Part shown: piece after piece, positions 17,413 through 25,793 of the stretch
Numbering within the stretch: the stretch's first letter is position 1
How the letters are laid out: every line of letters starts with the position of its first letter
Assembly: GCF_003688595.1 (NCBI RefSeq)
Contig: NZ_RCWT01000011.1
Location: 186,001-250,000, forward strand
Direction of reading: 5' to 3'
Origin: Sphingomonas sp. PP-F2F-G114-C0414
GTDB lineage: Bacteria; Pseudomonadota; Alphaproteobacteria; Sphingomonadales; Sphingomonadaceae
Length of the DNA stretch: 64,000 nt
Position numbers and translations under genes: made by a program
The notes under the pieces: generated by a model
Seen by the model: only the letters and a program-made list of their open reading frames with translations
Told to the model about the DNA's origin: nothing
Databases searched by the model: none

Positions 17413-18651
17413 TTGATAGCCACACGATTTTCTGCGCGGCGGTGCGCCATTCTGCTGGTGCCCGCACTGGCGCTCGCGGCCTGCTCCGGCGGGGACGACA
17501 AGGCCCAGGGCAAGGCAGGCCGCGGCGGCCAACCGGGCCAGGGCACGCCGACCGTCGGCTATGTCGTCGTCCAGCCGACCAGCGTCGCGATGACCACCGA
17601 ACTCAGCGGCCGCACCACTGCGTTCGAAAGCTCGGACGTCCGCCCCCAGGTCACCGGGATCATCCGCCGCCGCTTCTTCACCGAGGGTACGCTCGTCAAG
17701 AAAGGCCAGCCGCTCTACGAGATCGACCCGCGCCTCTACCGCGCCGCCGCCAACGAGGCGCAGGCCAACCTGCAAAGCGCGCGCGCCAACCAGCAGGCGC
17801 AAAACATCCTCGCGCAGCGCTACAAGCCGCTCGCCGAGATGGAAGCGATCAGCAAGCAGGACTATACCAACGCAGTCGCCACCTCGCGCCAGGCGACAGC
17901 CTCGGTCGCGCAGACCCGCGCCGCGCTGGAGACCGCGCAGATCAACCTCAAGTTCACGACCGTCCCCGCCCCGATCACCGGGCGCATCGGCCGCTCGCTG
18001 TTCACCGTCGGCGCGCTCGTCTCGGCGACGCAGACCGATCCGCTCGCGCAGATCCAGCGACTCGATCCGATGTTCGTCGACATCCAGCAATCCTCCGGCG
18101 ACCTGCTCGCGCTCCGCCGTTCGCTCGGCCAGAACGGCATCGTCGCGACCCGCGCCGAAGTCCGCCTGACGCTTGAGGACGGCAGCGAATACGGTGCGAC
18201 CGGCACCGTCGAGTTCGCCGAAGCGCTGGTCAATACCGAGACCGGCACCGTGACGCTGCGCGCGCGCTTCCCCAATCCGCAGGGGCTGCTGCTCCCCGGC
18301 ATGTTCGTCCAGGCCAAGTTTGCGCAGGCGATCAACCAGCGCGCGTTCCTTGTGCCGCAGGCGGGCGTGTCGCGCGACGCGAAGGGCAATGCGACGGTCT
18401 ATGTCGTCGATGCGAATAACAAGGCGGTGCAGAAGAAGATCAAGGCCGACCGCACGCAAGGTGCGTTCTGGGTGGTGACCAGCGGGCTCAACCCCGGCGA
18501 CAGGATCATCACGCAGGGCCTGTCGAAGATCGCCCCGAACCAGGGCGTGAAGCCGGTGCCGGAAAACACCGCGCAAAAGATCGAAGCGCCCAAGAGCGCC
18601 TCTGATGACGGGTCCTCCGGTGGCGACTCCAGCCAGAAAAAGGCCGGCTAA
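17413..18651 (+). CDS. RND efflux periplasmic adaptor lipoprotein (AcrA/MexA type)
   Basis: 412 residues. Lipoprotein signal with lipobox LAAC (about residues 21-24), linker GGDDKAQG, then the MFP architecture: beta-barrel strand, biotinyl-lipoyl hairpin (VRPQVTGIIRRRFF ... KKGQPLYEIDPRLY, about 75-110), alpha hairpin with heptads, lipoyl second half FTTVPAPITGRIGRSLFTVG, and membrane-proximal domain. The best start is TTG 17413, with GGA about nine bases upstream; no in-frame ATG precedes the signal peptide, and the frame further upstream reads through the repeat. Six bases separate it from the pump gene. It links pump and outer-membrane channel. Confidence 0.92.
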   Translation: MIATRFSARRCAILLVPALALAACSGGDDKAQGKAGRGGQPGQGTPTVGYVVVQPTSVAMTTELSGRTTAFESSDVRPQVTGIIRRRFFTEGTLVKKGQPLYEIDPRLYRAAANEAQANLQSARANQQAQNILAQRYKPLAEMEAISKQDYTNAVATSRQATASVAQTRAALETAQINLKFTTVPAPITGRIGRSLFTVGALVSATQTDPLAQIQRLDPMFVDIQQSSGDLLALRRSLGQNGIVATRAEVRLTLEDGSEYGATGTVEFAEALVNTETGTVTLRARFPNPQGLLLPGMFVQAKFAQAINQRAFLVPQAGVSRDAKGNATVYVVDANNKAVQKKIKADRTQGAFWVVTSGLNPGDRIITQGLSKIAPNQGVKPVPENTAQKIEAPKSASDDGSSGGDSSQKKAG

Positions 18652-18657
18652 GCCCTT

Positions 18658-21600
18658 ATGTTATCCCGTGTCTTCATCGATCGCCCGATCTTCGCCTGGG
18701 TGCTCGCGATCATCGTGATGCTTGGCGGCATCGGCGCGATCATGAGCCTGCCGATCGCGCAATACCCCGACGTCGCGCCGCCGCAGGTGACCGTCCGCGC
18801 ATCCTTCCCGGGTGCCAACGCGCAGACCATCCAGAACAGCGTCACGCAGGTCGTCGAGCAGTCGCTGACGGGTATCGACGGGCTGATCTATTTCAGCTCG
18901 TCCTCGTCGTCGCGCGGCTCGGTGACGATCACCGTGACGTTCGAGAAGGGCACCGATCCCGACATCGCGCAGGTCCAGGTCCAGAACCAGGTCCAGCAGA
19001 CGCTGTCCCGCCTGCCGCAACAGGTCCAGCAGCAGGGCCTCGTCGTCCGCAAATCGAACCCGGACAACCTCCTGATCGTCGGCGTCTATGACGAGACCGA
19101 CAAGCTGACCAACCAGGACGTCTCGGATTATCTCGTCTCGAACCTGCAAGACCCGCTCGGCCGTATTCCGGGCATCGGCGACAGCAACGTGTTCGGCGCA
19201 CAATACGCGATGCGGATCTGGCTGAACCCGAACAAGCTCGCGAGCTACCAGCTGATCCCGAGCGACGTGACCACCGCGATCCAGGCACAGAACACCGAAG
19301 TCGCCGCCGGCGAGCTCGGCGGGCAACCTCAACCCGACACGCAAATGCTCAACGCGACCGTCACCGCGCAGTCGCGCCTCCAGACGCCCGAGCAGTTCGC
19401 CAACATCATCCTGAAGACCACCAACGACAGCGCGGTGGTCAAGCTGCGCGACGTCGCCCGGATCGAGCTGGGCGCGGAGAACTACAACGCGCGCAGCCGG
19501 GTCAACGCGCATCCCGGCGCGGGTATCGCGGTGCTGCTCGCGCCGGGCGCCGACGCGCTCAAGACCGCCGAACTGGTCAAGGCGTTCGTCGCCAAGTCCG
19601 CCAAGAGCTTCCCGCCCGGCCTGAAGTTCGCCTACGCCAACGACACCACCGACTTCATCAAGCTGTCGATCGACGAGGTCGTGAAGACGCTGATCGAGGC
19701 CGTCATCCTCGTCGTCATCGTCATGTTCGTGTTCCTGCAAAGCTGGCGCGCGACGCTGATCCCGACGATCGCGGTGCCGGTCGTGCTGCTCGGCACGTTC
19801 GGCGTGTTCTATCTCGCCGGCTTCTCGATCAACACGTTGACGCTGTTCGGGCTCGTGCTCGCGATCGGCCTGCTGGTCGACGATGCGATCGTCGTGGTCG
19901 AGAACGTCGAGCGCCTGATGGAGGAAAATCCCGAGATGACGCCTCGGGAGGCGACGATCGAGTCGATGAACGAGATCACCGTCGCGCTGGTCGCGATCGC
20001 GCTCGTGCTGTCCGCGGTGTTCCTGCCGATGGCGTTCTTCGGCGGCTCGACGGGCGTGATCTACCGCCAGTTCTCGCTGACGATGGTGTCGGCGATGGTC
20101 CTGTCGGTGCTGGTCGCGCTGATCCTCTCCCCCGCCCTCACCGCGACGCTGCTCAAGCAGAAGCAGAAGGACGCCGACGGCAACACCGAGAAGAGCTGGG
20201 GCGAACGCAAATTCCCCAAGGTCGCGCATGTCTTCACGCGGGCTGGCGACAAGTTCAACAGCGGGTTCGAAAAGGGCACGCAGAAATACACCAGTGCCGT
20301 GCAGTCGGTGATCGACCGCAAGTGGCTGTTCCTGCTGATCTACGCGGTGATCGTCGCGGTGCTCGCGGTGCTGTTCCTGCGGCTGCCGACGGGCTTCCTG
20401 CCGACCGAGGACCAGGGCTCGGGTATCGTCCAGTTCCAGCTTCCCGCAGGCGCCACGCAAGGCCGCACCTTCGCGCTGCAGAAGCAGATCGAGCAATATT
20501 ACTTCACGCAGGAGAAGGCCAACGTCCGCACGATGTTCACCGTCAGCGGCGGCGGCGGTGGCGGCGCGAGTGGCCAGAACACGGGCCAGGGCTTCGTCTC
20601 GTTCGCGCCGTGGGAAGATCGCCACGGCAAGGAAAACACTGCCGAAGCGATCACCGGTCGCGCGTCGAAGGCTTTCGCCGGCTTCCGTGACGCACAGGTC
20701 TATTCGCTGGTGCCACCAGCGGTTCGTGGTCTCGGTTCGTCGAACGGCTTCACGATGGAGTTGCAGAACGCCGGCGGGCTCAGCCAGGTCGAGTTCAACG
20801 CCGCGCGCGACAAGCTGCTTGCGCTCGCCCGCGCCGACTCGTCGCTGACCGCGATCCGCCTCACCGAACTGCCCGACGTCGCCACGCTGCGCGTCGATGC
20901 CGACCAGCAGAAGCTGTCGACGCTCGGCCTGACGCAGGCCAACGTGAACTCGACGCTGTCGACCGCCTGGGGTGGTCAGTACGTCAACGACTTCATCGAC
21001 CGTGGCCGTGTGAAGCGTGTCTATGTCCAGGGCGACGCACAGTTCCGTGCGCAGCCGTCAGACCTGAGCCAGTGGTTCGTGCGCGGTTCGAACGGCCAGA
21101 TGGCGCCGTTCTCGTCGTTCGCGAAGACCAGCTGGGGCCAGGCACCGACGACGCTGTCACGGTTCAACGGCATTGCTTCGTACGAAATCCAGGGCTCGGG
21201 CGCGCCAGGCGTCAGCTCGGGCGACGCGATGGAGAAGATTGCGCAGCTTGCCGGCCAGATCCCCGGCACCTCGGTCGCATGGTCGGGCCTATCGTATCAG
21301 GAACGCCTGTCCTCGGGTCAGGCGCCGATCCTCTACGGCCTGTCGCTGCTGGTCGTGTTCCTATGCCTCGCCGCGCTGTACGAGAGCTGGTCGATCCCGA
21401 TCGCGGTGCTGCTCGTGATCCCCTTGGGCCTCGTCGGCGCGATCCTCGCGGTGACGCTGCGGGGGTTGATCAACGACGTGTATCTCCAGATCGGCCTCCT
21501 GACGACGATGGGGCTGGCGGCCAAGAACGCGATCCTGATGATCGAGTTCGCCGAGCAGGAGGAGAAGAAGGGCAAGCGCGTCATCGAGGCGGCACTGTCC

Positions 21601-21936
21601 GCGGCGAAGATCCGGTTGCGCCCGATCCTGATGACGTCGTTCGCGTTCATCCTCGGCGTGTTGCCGCTGGCCCTCTCGACCGGTGCGGGTGCGAACAGCC
21701 GCATCGCGATCGGTACGGCAGTAGTCGGCGGCATGCTGACCGCGACGATCCTCGCGATCTTCTACATCCCGCTGTTCTTCGTCCTCGTCCGCCGCGGCGC
21801 GCGCGACGGCATCGCCAAGCTGCGGGGCAAGCCGACCGGCTTCCAGGGCCATGACGGCCACGACCACGACGGCCATGGATCCGATGGCGATCACAACGAA
21901 CCGCTTGGCCCGCCCAAGCCGGAGCCTGCACGATGA
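18658..21936 (+). CDS. RND multidrug efflux permease (AcrB/MexB, HAE1 family)
   Basis: 1092 residues, slightly longer than AcrB (1049). N-terminal MLSRVFIDRPIFAWVLAIIV and the PDVAPPQVTV porter start are family hallmarks; TM4 carries the proton-relay pair in GLLVDDAIVVVENVERLM (about 403-420); GFLPTEDQG opens the second porter half; 12 membrane helices in two repeats. The glycine-rich stretch GGGGGGASGQN (about 630) is the usual loop region. The extra length is a His/Asp-rich cytoplasmic tail beginning GHDGHDHDGHGSDGDH, unusual for AcrB and suggestive of metal binding. Its TGA overlaps an ATG (ATGA) for the channel frame. Confidence 0.96.
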   Translation: MLSRVFIDRPIFAWVLAIIVMLGGIGAIMSLPIAQYPDVAPPQVTVRASFPGANAQTIQNSVTQVVEQSLTGIDGLIYFSSSSSSRGSVTITVTFEKGTDPDIAQVQVQNQVQQTLSRLPQQVQQQGLVVRKSNPDNLLIVGVYDETDKLTNQDVSDYLVSNLQDPLGRIPGIGDSNVFGAQYAMRIWLNPNKLASYQLIPSDVTTAIQAQNTEVAAGELGGQPQPDTQMLNATVTAQSRLQTPEQFANIILKTTNDSAVVKLRDVARIELGAENYNARSRVNAHPGAGIAVLLAPGADALKTAELVKAFVAKSAKSFPPGLKFAYANDTTDFIKLSIDEVVKTLIEAVILVVIVMFVFLQSWRATLIPTIAVPVVLLGTFGVFYLAGFSINTLTLFGLVLAIGLLVDDAIVVVENVERLMEENPEMTPREATIESMNEITVALVAIALVLSAVFLPMAFFGGSTGVIYRQFSLTMVSAMVLSVLVALILSPALTATLLKQKQKDADGNTEKSWGERKFPKVAHVFTRAGDKFNSGFEKGTQKYTSAVQSVIDRKWLFLLIYAVIVAVLAVLFLRLPTGFLPTEDQGSGIVQFQLPAGATQGRTFALQKQIEQYYFTQEKANVRTMFTVSGGGGGGASGQNTGQGFVSFAPWEDRHGKENTAEAITGRASKAFAGFRDAQVYSLVPPAVRGLGSSNGFTMELQNAGGLSQVEFNAARDKLLALARADSSLTAIRLTELPDVATLRVDADQQKLSTLGLTQANVNSTLSTAWGGQYVNDFIDRGRVKRVYVQGDAQFRAQPSDLSQWFVRGSNGQMAPFSSFAKTSWGQAPTTLSRFNGIASYEIQGSGAPGVSSGDAMEKIAQLAGQIPGTSVAWSGLSYQERLSSGQAPILYGLSLLVVFLCLAALYESWSIPIAVLLVIPLGLVGAILAVTLRGLINDVYLQIGLLTTMGLAAKNAILMIEFAEQEEKKGKRVIEAALSAAKIRLRPILMTSFAFILGVLPLALSTGAGANSRIAIGTAVVGGMLTATILAIFYIPLFFVLVRRGARDGIAKLRGKPTGFQGHDGHDHDGHGSDGDHNEPLGPPKPEPAR

Positions 21937-21953
21937 CGGTGTCTTATTCCTGT

Positions 21954-22034
21954 CCTCACCCGTCGCCGCCTTCGGCGTCTCTCCCTCTCCCAATTGGGAG
22001 AGGGAAGGAGGCGCGCAGCGCCGGGAGGGTGAGG
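21954..22034. repeat. REP-like element (family D) inserted at the start of the channel gene
   Basis: Bounded by CCTCACCC (21954-21961) and GGGTGAGG (22027-22034), with an inner hairpin CCCTCTCCC-AATT-GGGAGAGGG. It lies between the pump stop, where an overlapping ATGA is still present at 21933, and the ATG 22035 that begins the lipoprotein signal of the channel. Its right edge provides the GGGAGGGTGAGG Shine-Dalgarno for that ATG. It is in frame and stop-free relative to the upstream ATG 21933. Confidence 0.78.
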
Positions 22035-23636
22035 ATGCTTCTGCTGCTCGCCGCGACCTCAGCCCTCGCCGCCTGCTCGCTCGCGCCGAAATACGCGCGA
22101 ACCGAGCTCCCCGTCCCGCCGTCGCTGCCGATCGGCGACGCCTACCTCCGCCAGTCCGAATCGACGCTGCCAGCGATCACCTACCGCGACGTGTTCCGCG
22201 ACCCGCGGCTCCAGCAGATCATCGTCCAGGCGCTCGCCAACAACCGCGATCTCCGCGTCGCGGCCGCCAACATCGCCTCGACCCGCGCGCAGTACCGCAT
22301 CCAGCGCGGCGACCTGTTGCCACAGGTCGATGCCAGCGGCCGCTACACCTATTCGGGTGGCGGCAACGGCACGCGCAACACCGTCACGAGCGGAACGGGT
22401 AGTGGCACAGGCACAGGCACCGGGACTGGCACCGGGACGGGCGGAACGGGTACCGGGACCGGCGGAACCGGCACGGGCACAGGTACGGGCGGCGTCGGGA
22501 CGGGCACCGGTTCGACCGGATCGGTCGTCAGCTCGTCCAGCTCGAACAGTTCTTTCTCGGTCGACCTCGGCACGACGTCGTTCGAGCTCGACCTGTTCGG
22601 CCGCATTCGCTCGCTGACCAGCGCCGCGCTCGATCGCTATTTCGCGACCGAAGCCGCCGCGCGCACCACTCGCCTGACGCTGGTCGGCGACATCGCCGAT
22701 GCATGGCTCACCTACGCGTCGGACCAGAGCCTGCTCAAAATCGCGCAGGACACGGTGACGAGTTCGCAGCGCAGCGTCACGCTGACCAACGCGCGGCTGC
22801 GCGGCGGCGTCGCCCCACGCACCGATCTCCGCCAGGCGCAGCAGATCCTGTTCACCGCGCAATCCGACCTCGCGCAGCAACGCACCGCGCTCGCGCAGGA
22901 CATCAACGCGTTGCAACTCCTCGTCGGCGCGCCGGTAGACGCGGCACTCCTGCCCGCCTCGATCGAACAGGCGCTACCGACCGTCGCCACACTGCCGGCC
23001 GGGCTCGACAGCAGCATCCTCCTGCGCCGTCCCGACGTCGTCGAGTCCGAATACCAGCTCCGCGCCACCAATGCCGAGATCGGCGCAGCACGCGCGGAAC
23101 TGTTCCCGAAGATCTCGCTGACCGGCATCCTCGGGTTCGCCAGCACCTCGCTCACCTCGCTGTTCAGCGGCGGCGCGTTCAACTATTCGGTCGCGCCCTC
23201 GGTCAGCTACCCGATCTTCCGCGCGGGCGCCGGGATCGCCGGCGTCGCTTATTCGAAGGCGCAACGCGACGCCGCGCTCGCGACCTACGAAAAGACGATC
23301 CAGACAGCGTTCCAGGAAACCGCCGACGCGCTCGCACGCCAAGGCACGATCGCCGACCAGTTGAAAGCGAACCAGAACTTTTCCGAAGCGGCGCTGGACA
23401 CCTACCGCCTGTCCGACGCGCGCTATCGCGGCGGGATCGACACGTTCCTGAACTCGCTCGACGCGCAACGCTCGCTCTACACCGCGCAGCGCAATCTCGT
23501 CGCGACGCAACTCGTCGGCGCGAGCAACCGCGTGACGCTGTACCGGGTGCTGGGCGGGGACTCGACGCTGGAAGCCACCGCCGGCGGACCGCAACCGGTG
23601 ACGATGAGCGGTGCACCGCGAGCTGAGACGAACTGA
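22035..23636 (+). CDS. RND outer-membrane channel lipoprotein (OprM/NodT family)
   Basis: 533 residues from ATG 22035. Lipoprotein signal MLLLLAATSALAAC, then SLAPKYART typical of NodT/OprM factors, two tandem TolC-type repeats with paired coiled coils (for example TRLTLVGDIADAWLTYASDQ and the DLRQAQQ region), and TTSFELDLFGRIRSL at the second barrel strand. A Gly/Thr low-complexity insert (about residues 119-162) falls between predicted barrel strands 1 and 2, where OprM has its extracellular loop. An alternative ATG 21933 overlaps the pump stop but would put about 34 repeat-encoded residues before the signal peptide, so 22035 is preferred. Confidence 0.92.
   Translation: MLLLLAATSALAACSLAPKYARTELPVPPSLPIGDAYLRQSESTLPAITYRDVFRDPRLQQIIVQALANNRDLRVAAANIASTRAQYRIQRGDLLPQVDASGRYTYSGGGNGTRNTVTSGTGSGTGTGTGTGTGTGGTGTGTGGTGTGTGTGGVGTGTGSTGSVVSSSSSNSSFSVDLGTTSFELDLFGRIRSLTSAALDRYFATEAAARTTRLTLVGDIADAWLTYASDQSLLKIAQDTVTSSQRSVTLTNARLRGGVAPRTDLRQAQQILFTAQSDLAQQRTALAQDINALQLLVGAPVDAALLPASIEQALPTVATLPAGLDSSILLRRPDVVESEYQLRATNAEIGAARAELFPKISLTGILGFASTSLTSLFSGGAFNYSVAPSVSYPIFRAGAGIAGVAYSKAQRDAALATYEKTIQTAFQETADALARQGTIADQLKANQNFSEAALDTYRLSDARYRGGIDTFLNSLDAQRSLYTAQRNLVATQLVGASNRVTLYRVLGGDSTLEATAGGPQPVTMSGAPRAETN
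22391..22519 (+). repeat. In-frame Gly-Thr coding microrepeat in the channel gene
   Basis: About 43 codons built from GGC/GGG/GGA plus ACC/ACG/ACA units (GTGTGT with occasional extra G). The third codon positions vary, so the amino-acid repeat is kept while the DNA repeat is imperfect. It is in the region expected for the first extracellular loop of the barrel. Repeats of this type can change length by slippage in 6-bp steps, but the degenerate third positions would lower that rate. Confidence 0.8.
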
Positions 23637-23695
23637 CGCAAGGGTATCGCGTAGAGGTGTCGGCGCCCGTCGGGCCTCGTTGCCCTCGACCAACT

Positions 23696-23804
23696 GCCAC
23701 CTCCCCGGCGGAGGCCGGGGCCCAGTTGGAAAGGTCGCAGTAACGGCGGACCGCGCTTCGTTAGCAACGTCCCCCAACTGGGCCCCGGCCTTCGCCGGGG
23801 TGGC
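23696..23804. repeat. REP-like double hairpin, family A copy 4
   Basis: Inverted arms at about 23696-23729 and 23774-23804 differ by few bases, with the conserved centre AAAGGTCGCAGTAACG. It is followed by a family B unit in inverted orientation. The gap 23637-23896 consists almost entirely of these repeats. It lies between the tail-to-tail channel and exonuclease genes. Confidence 0.86.
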
Positions 23805-23836
23805 GTAATGGTCCTGATAATCGTGGCAACCCCCTC

Positions 23837-23894
23837 CTTGTTCTCCCGCGAAGGCGGGAGCCCAGTCTGGGTCCCCGCCTTCGCGGGGAGACAT
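23837..23894. repeat. REP-like double hairpin, family B copy 2 (inverted)
   Basis: Reverse complement of the units at 9300 and 41896, including the flanking GAACAAGGAGGGGGTTGCCA on its complement. It ends a few bases before the exonuclease gene stop at 23897. Confidence 0.85.
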
Positions 23895-23896
23895 GC

Positions 23897-24478
23897 TTAG
23901 GCCGGGTCCGTAGCTTCCACGGTAAAGGTCCACAATCCCGCCCGCCGCACGGCCTCAGCCTTCACCTCCAGCCACTGCGTGCGCTCCGCCACCGCATCGG
24001 CCAGTGCCCGGTGATCCGGCACCCGTCCATTCCGCCGCTGCGACACCGCGCCGACCACCTCCCGCGCCAGAGCCTCCCGCACCGCCGCCAGCTCGACGCC
24101 CGAAAGACACGCCCGCGCCGCCTCCAGTTGCGCCTCGTCGCTATCCCGCAACCGCAACACCCGCCGCGGCTGCCCGCCCACGCGCAACAGCGCGCTCAGC
24201 CATTTGCCATCCCAGGACGGCGCACTCGCCAGCAGGTCATGCCCGGCCAGCGCCTCGACCATCCGCGCCGCCACGACCACGTGATCCTCCCCCGTGTCCT
24301 CCAACTCCTGCCGCTCGATCCCATGGATAGCCTGCGCCGCCGGATCCCAGTCGGTCCACTCGGGCGCAGGCTTGATCAGATGGCTCTCCGATGTCCCATC
24401 CTCGAACACCCACGCCACCTCGATCGGGTAGCTCTTCTTCCCCAGCGACGACGCTTCGAAATCGAGGAAGGCGAGCAT
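23897..24478 (-). CDS. DEDD-type 3'-5' exonuclease-like protein
   Basis: 193 residues. Exo I motif FLDFEAS (D6, E8), a central Asp in APSWDGKWLSAL (about 92-103) and a C-terminal HRALADA (His and Asp spaced as in Exo III epsilon type) give a complete DEDDh set in the RNase H fold. The length and lack of other domains fit small annotated '3'-5' exonuclease' or 'transcriptional regulator' DUF entries. The substrate (DNA or RNA) is unknown. ATG 24478 lies five bases downstream of the oxidoreductase stop codon, so the two are probably cotranscribed. Confidence 0.8.
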   Translation of the reverse strand: MLAFLDFEASSLGKKSYPIEVAWVFEDGTSESHLIKPAPEWTDWDPAAQAIHGIERQELEDTGEDHVVVAARMVEALAGHDLLASAPSWDGKWLSALLRVGGQPRRVLRLRDSDEAQLEAARACLSGVELAAVREALAREVVGAVSQRRNGRVPDHRALADAVAERTQWLEVKAEAVRRAGLWTFTVEATDPA

Positions 24479-24483
24479 CCCGC

Positions 24484-25623
24484 TCAGCCGGTCGGGCTGG
24501 CGGCGTTGACGAGCGTCGGCTCCTTGATCGGCGACAAGGTCTGCACCTGATCCCCCGAAATCCGCCGCGAGCGCACGAACGGCGGCAACGTCACCGGCCC
24601 ACGCGTCCTCAACGCCTCCAGCACGCCCTCGATCACGCGCAGATCGGCAAGCCCCTCCTCCGCATCGGGCTCGGGATCACGGTCTTCGAGGATGCAGTCG
24701 GAGAAATAGCGCATCTCACCGCCGAACTGGTCGGTTGGCTTGAAGCTCTCATGGCTCTTCTTTTCGCCGATCGTCACGCGCTGTTCCATCGCGTCGCCGA
24801 AGCCGTATGCCGGGTCCATATGGATGCTGCCCTTGGTGCCCGAGATCGTCAGGCTGTCGACATTGTTCGCCGCATAGGAGACGGTGAACTGTGCCAGCCG
24901 ATCGCCGGGAAAGCGCAACGTCACCGCGAACGTATCGTCGAGATCGCCCAGTCCCAGGTCGGGATGCCGCGTCGCGACCGCCGAGACCACTTCGGTCGGC
25001 TCGGCCCCGAACAGATAGCGCGTCGCGTTGATCGGATACGGACCCATGTCGAACAGCGGCCCGGCGATGACGCCGTTCTTCACGCGGTGGTTGGCCGGAT
25101 CGACCTTCTGCGTGAAGCACGAAGTGAACGCGATCAGCTCGCCGAGTTCACCAGCCCGGATGCGCCGGATTGCGTCGAGCGTCGACGGCTCGAAATGCAG
25201 CCGGTACGCGGTCATTAGCTTGGCCGACGACGCGCGCTCGGCGTTACGGATCGCCTCCGCCTTCTCGACCGAAATCTCCAGCGGCTTCTCCGACAGAACA
25301 TGGATGCCCGCCTTCAGCGCAGGGATCGCGAACTCGGCATGCCGCCAGTTCGGTGTCCCGAGATAGACTGCATCGATCAGCCCCGATGCCAGCAGTTCGT
25401 CGAACTGGTCGTAGCGATAGGTCGCCTCGACGCCGTATGTCTTGCCGAGTTCACGCGCCTTGACCGGATCGTCGGTGACCAGTGCAGTAATCTCCGAATT
25501 GCCGGTATGCGCGACGCCGGGCATCATCGACGCCTGCGAGATGTCGCCGAGCCCGACGATCGCATAACGGACCTTCTTCTTGCCGAGACCGAGTGCGGAC
25601 GCGATCGTCGAAACCGTAGTCAT
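24484..25623 (-). CDS. Gfo/Idh/MocA family NAD(P)-dependent oxidoreductase
   Basis: 379 residues. Rossmann segment KVRYAIVGLGDISQASMMPG (about 18-37), the EKP motif in HVLSEKPLEISVEKA (about 112-126) and the alpha/beta substrate domain with GPYPINATRYLFG match the glucose-fructose oxidoreductase-like branch of Gfo/Idh/MocA. The substrate is likely a sugar or cyclitol, not predictable. ATG 25623 has GAGG about eight bases upstream. It is divergent from the GGDEF-EAL gene across a 170-bp gap with no visible structure. Confidence 0.93.
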   Translation of the reverse strand: MTTVSTIASALGLGKKKVRYAIVGLGDISQASMMPGVAHTGNSEITALVTDDPVKARELGKTYGVEATYRYDQFDELLASGLIDAVYLGTPNWRHAEFAIPALKAGIHVLSEKPLEISVEKAEAIRNAERASSAKLMTAYRLHFEPSTLDAIRRIRAGELGELIAFTSCFTQKVDPANHRVKNGVIAGPLFDMGPYPINATRYLFGAEPTEVVSAVATRHPDLGLGDLDDTFAVTLRFPGDRLAQFTVSYAANNVDSLTISGTKGSIHMDPAYGFGDAMEQRVTIGEKKSHESFKPTDQFGGEMRYFSDCILEDRDPEPDAEEGLADLRVIEGVLEALRTRGPVTLPPFVRSRRISGDQVQTLSPIKEPTLVNAASPTG

Positions 25624-25793
25624 GGGGATACCTCGTGATGCTGGGAGTCCCCCGCTCAACGCGGCAACCGCGATAGCTATCCCATCGCCCTCACATCGGC
25701 ACACGGTTGGCGGTGGCCCGACGGTGATCGAGAATGGTTCGTTAACCTAGATCGCAGACCATCTCGGCAAGGTATCCACGCCATACCGGGTCT

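Noticed and set aside
18661..20625. Long minus-strand open frame antisense to the RND pump
   Set aside because: No start signals and skewed composition; the pump motifs on the plus strand are complete.
21933..22034. ATG 21933 as the real start of the efflux channel
   Set aside because: It would place about 34 repeat-encoded residues before a clear lipoprotein signal peptide; kept as an alternative only.
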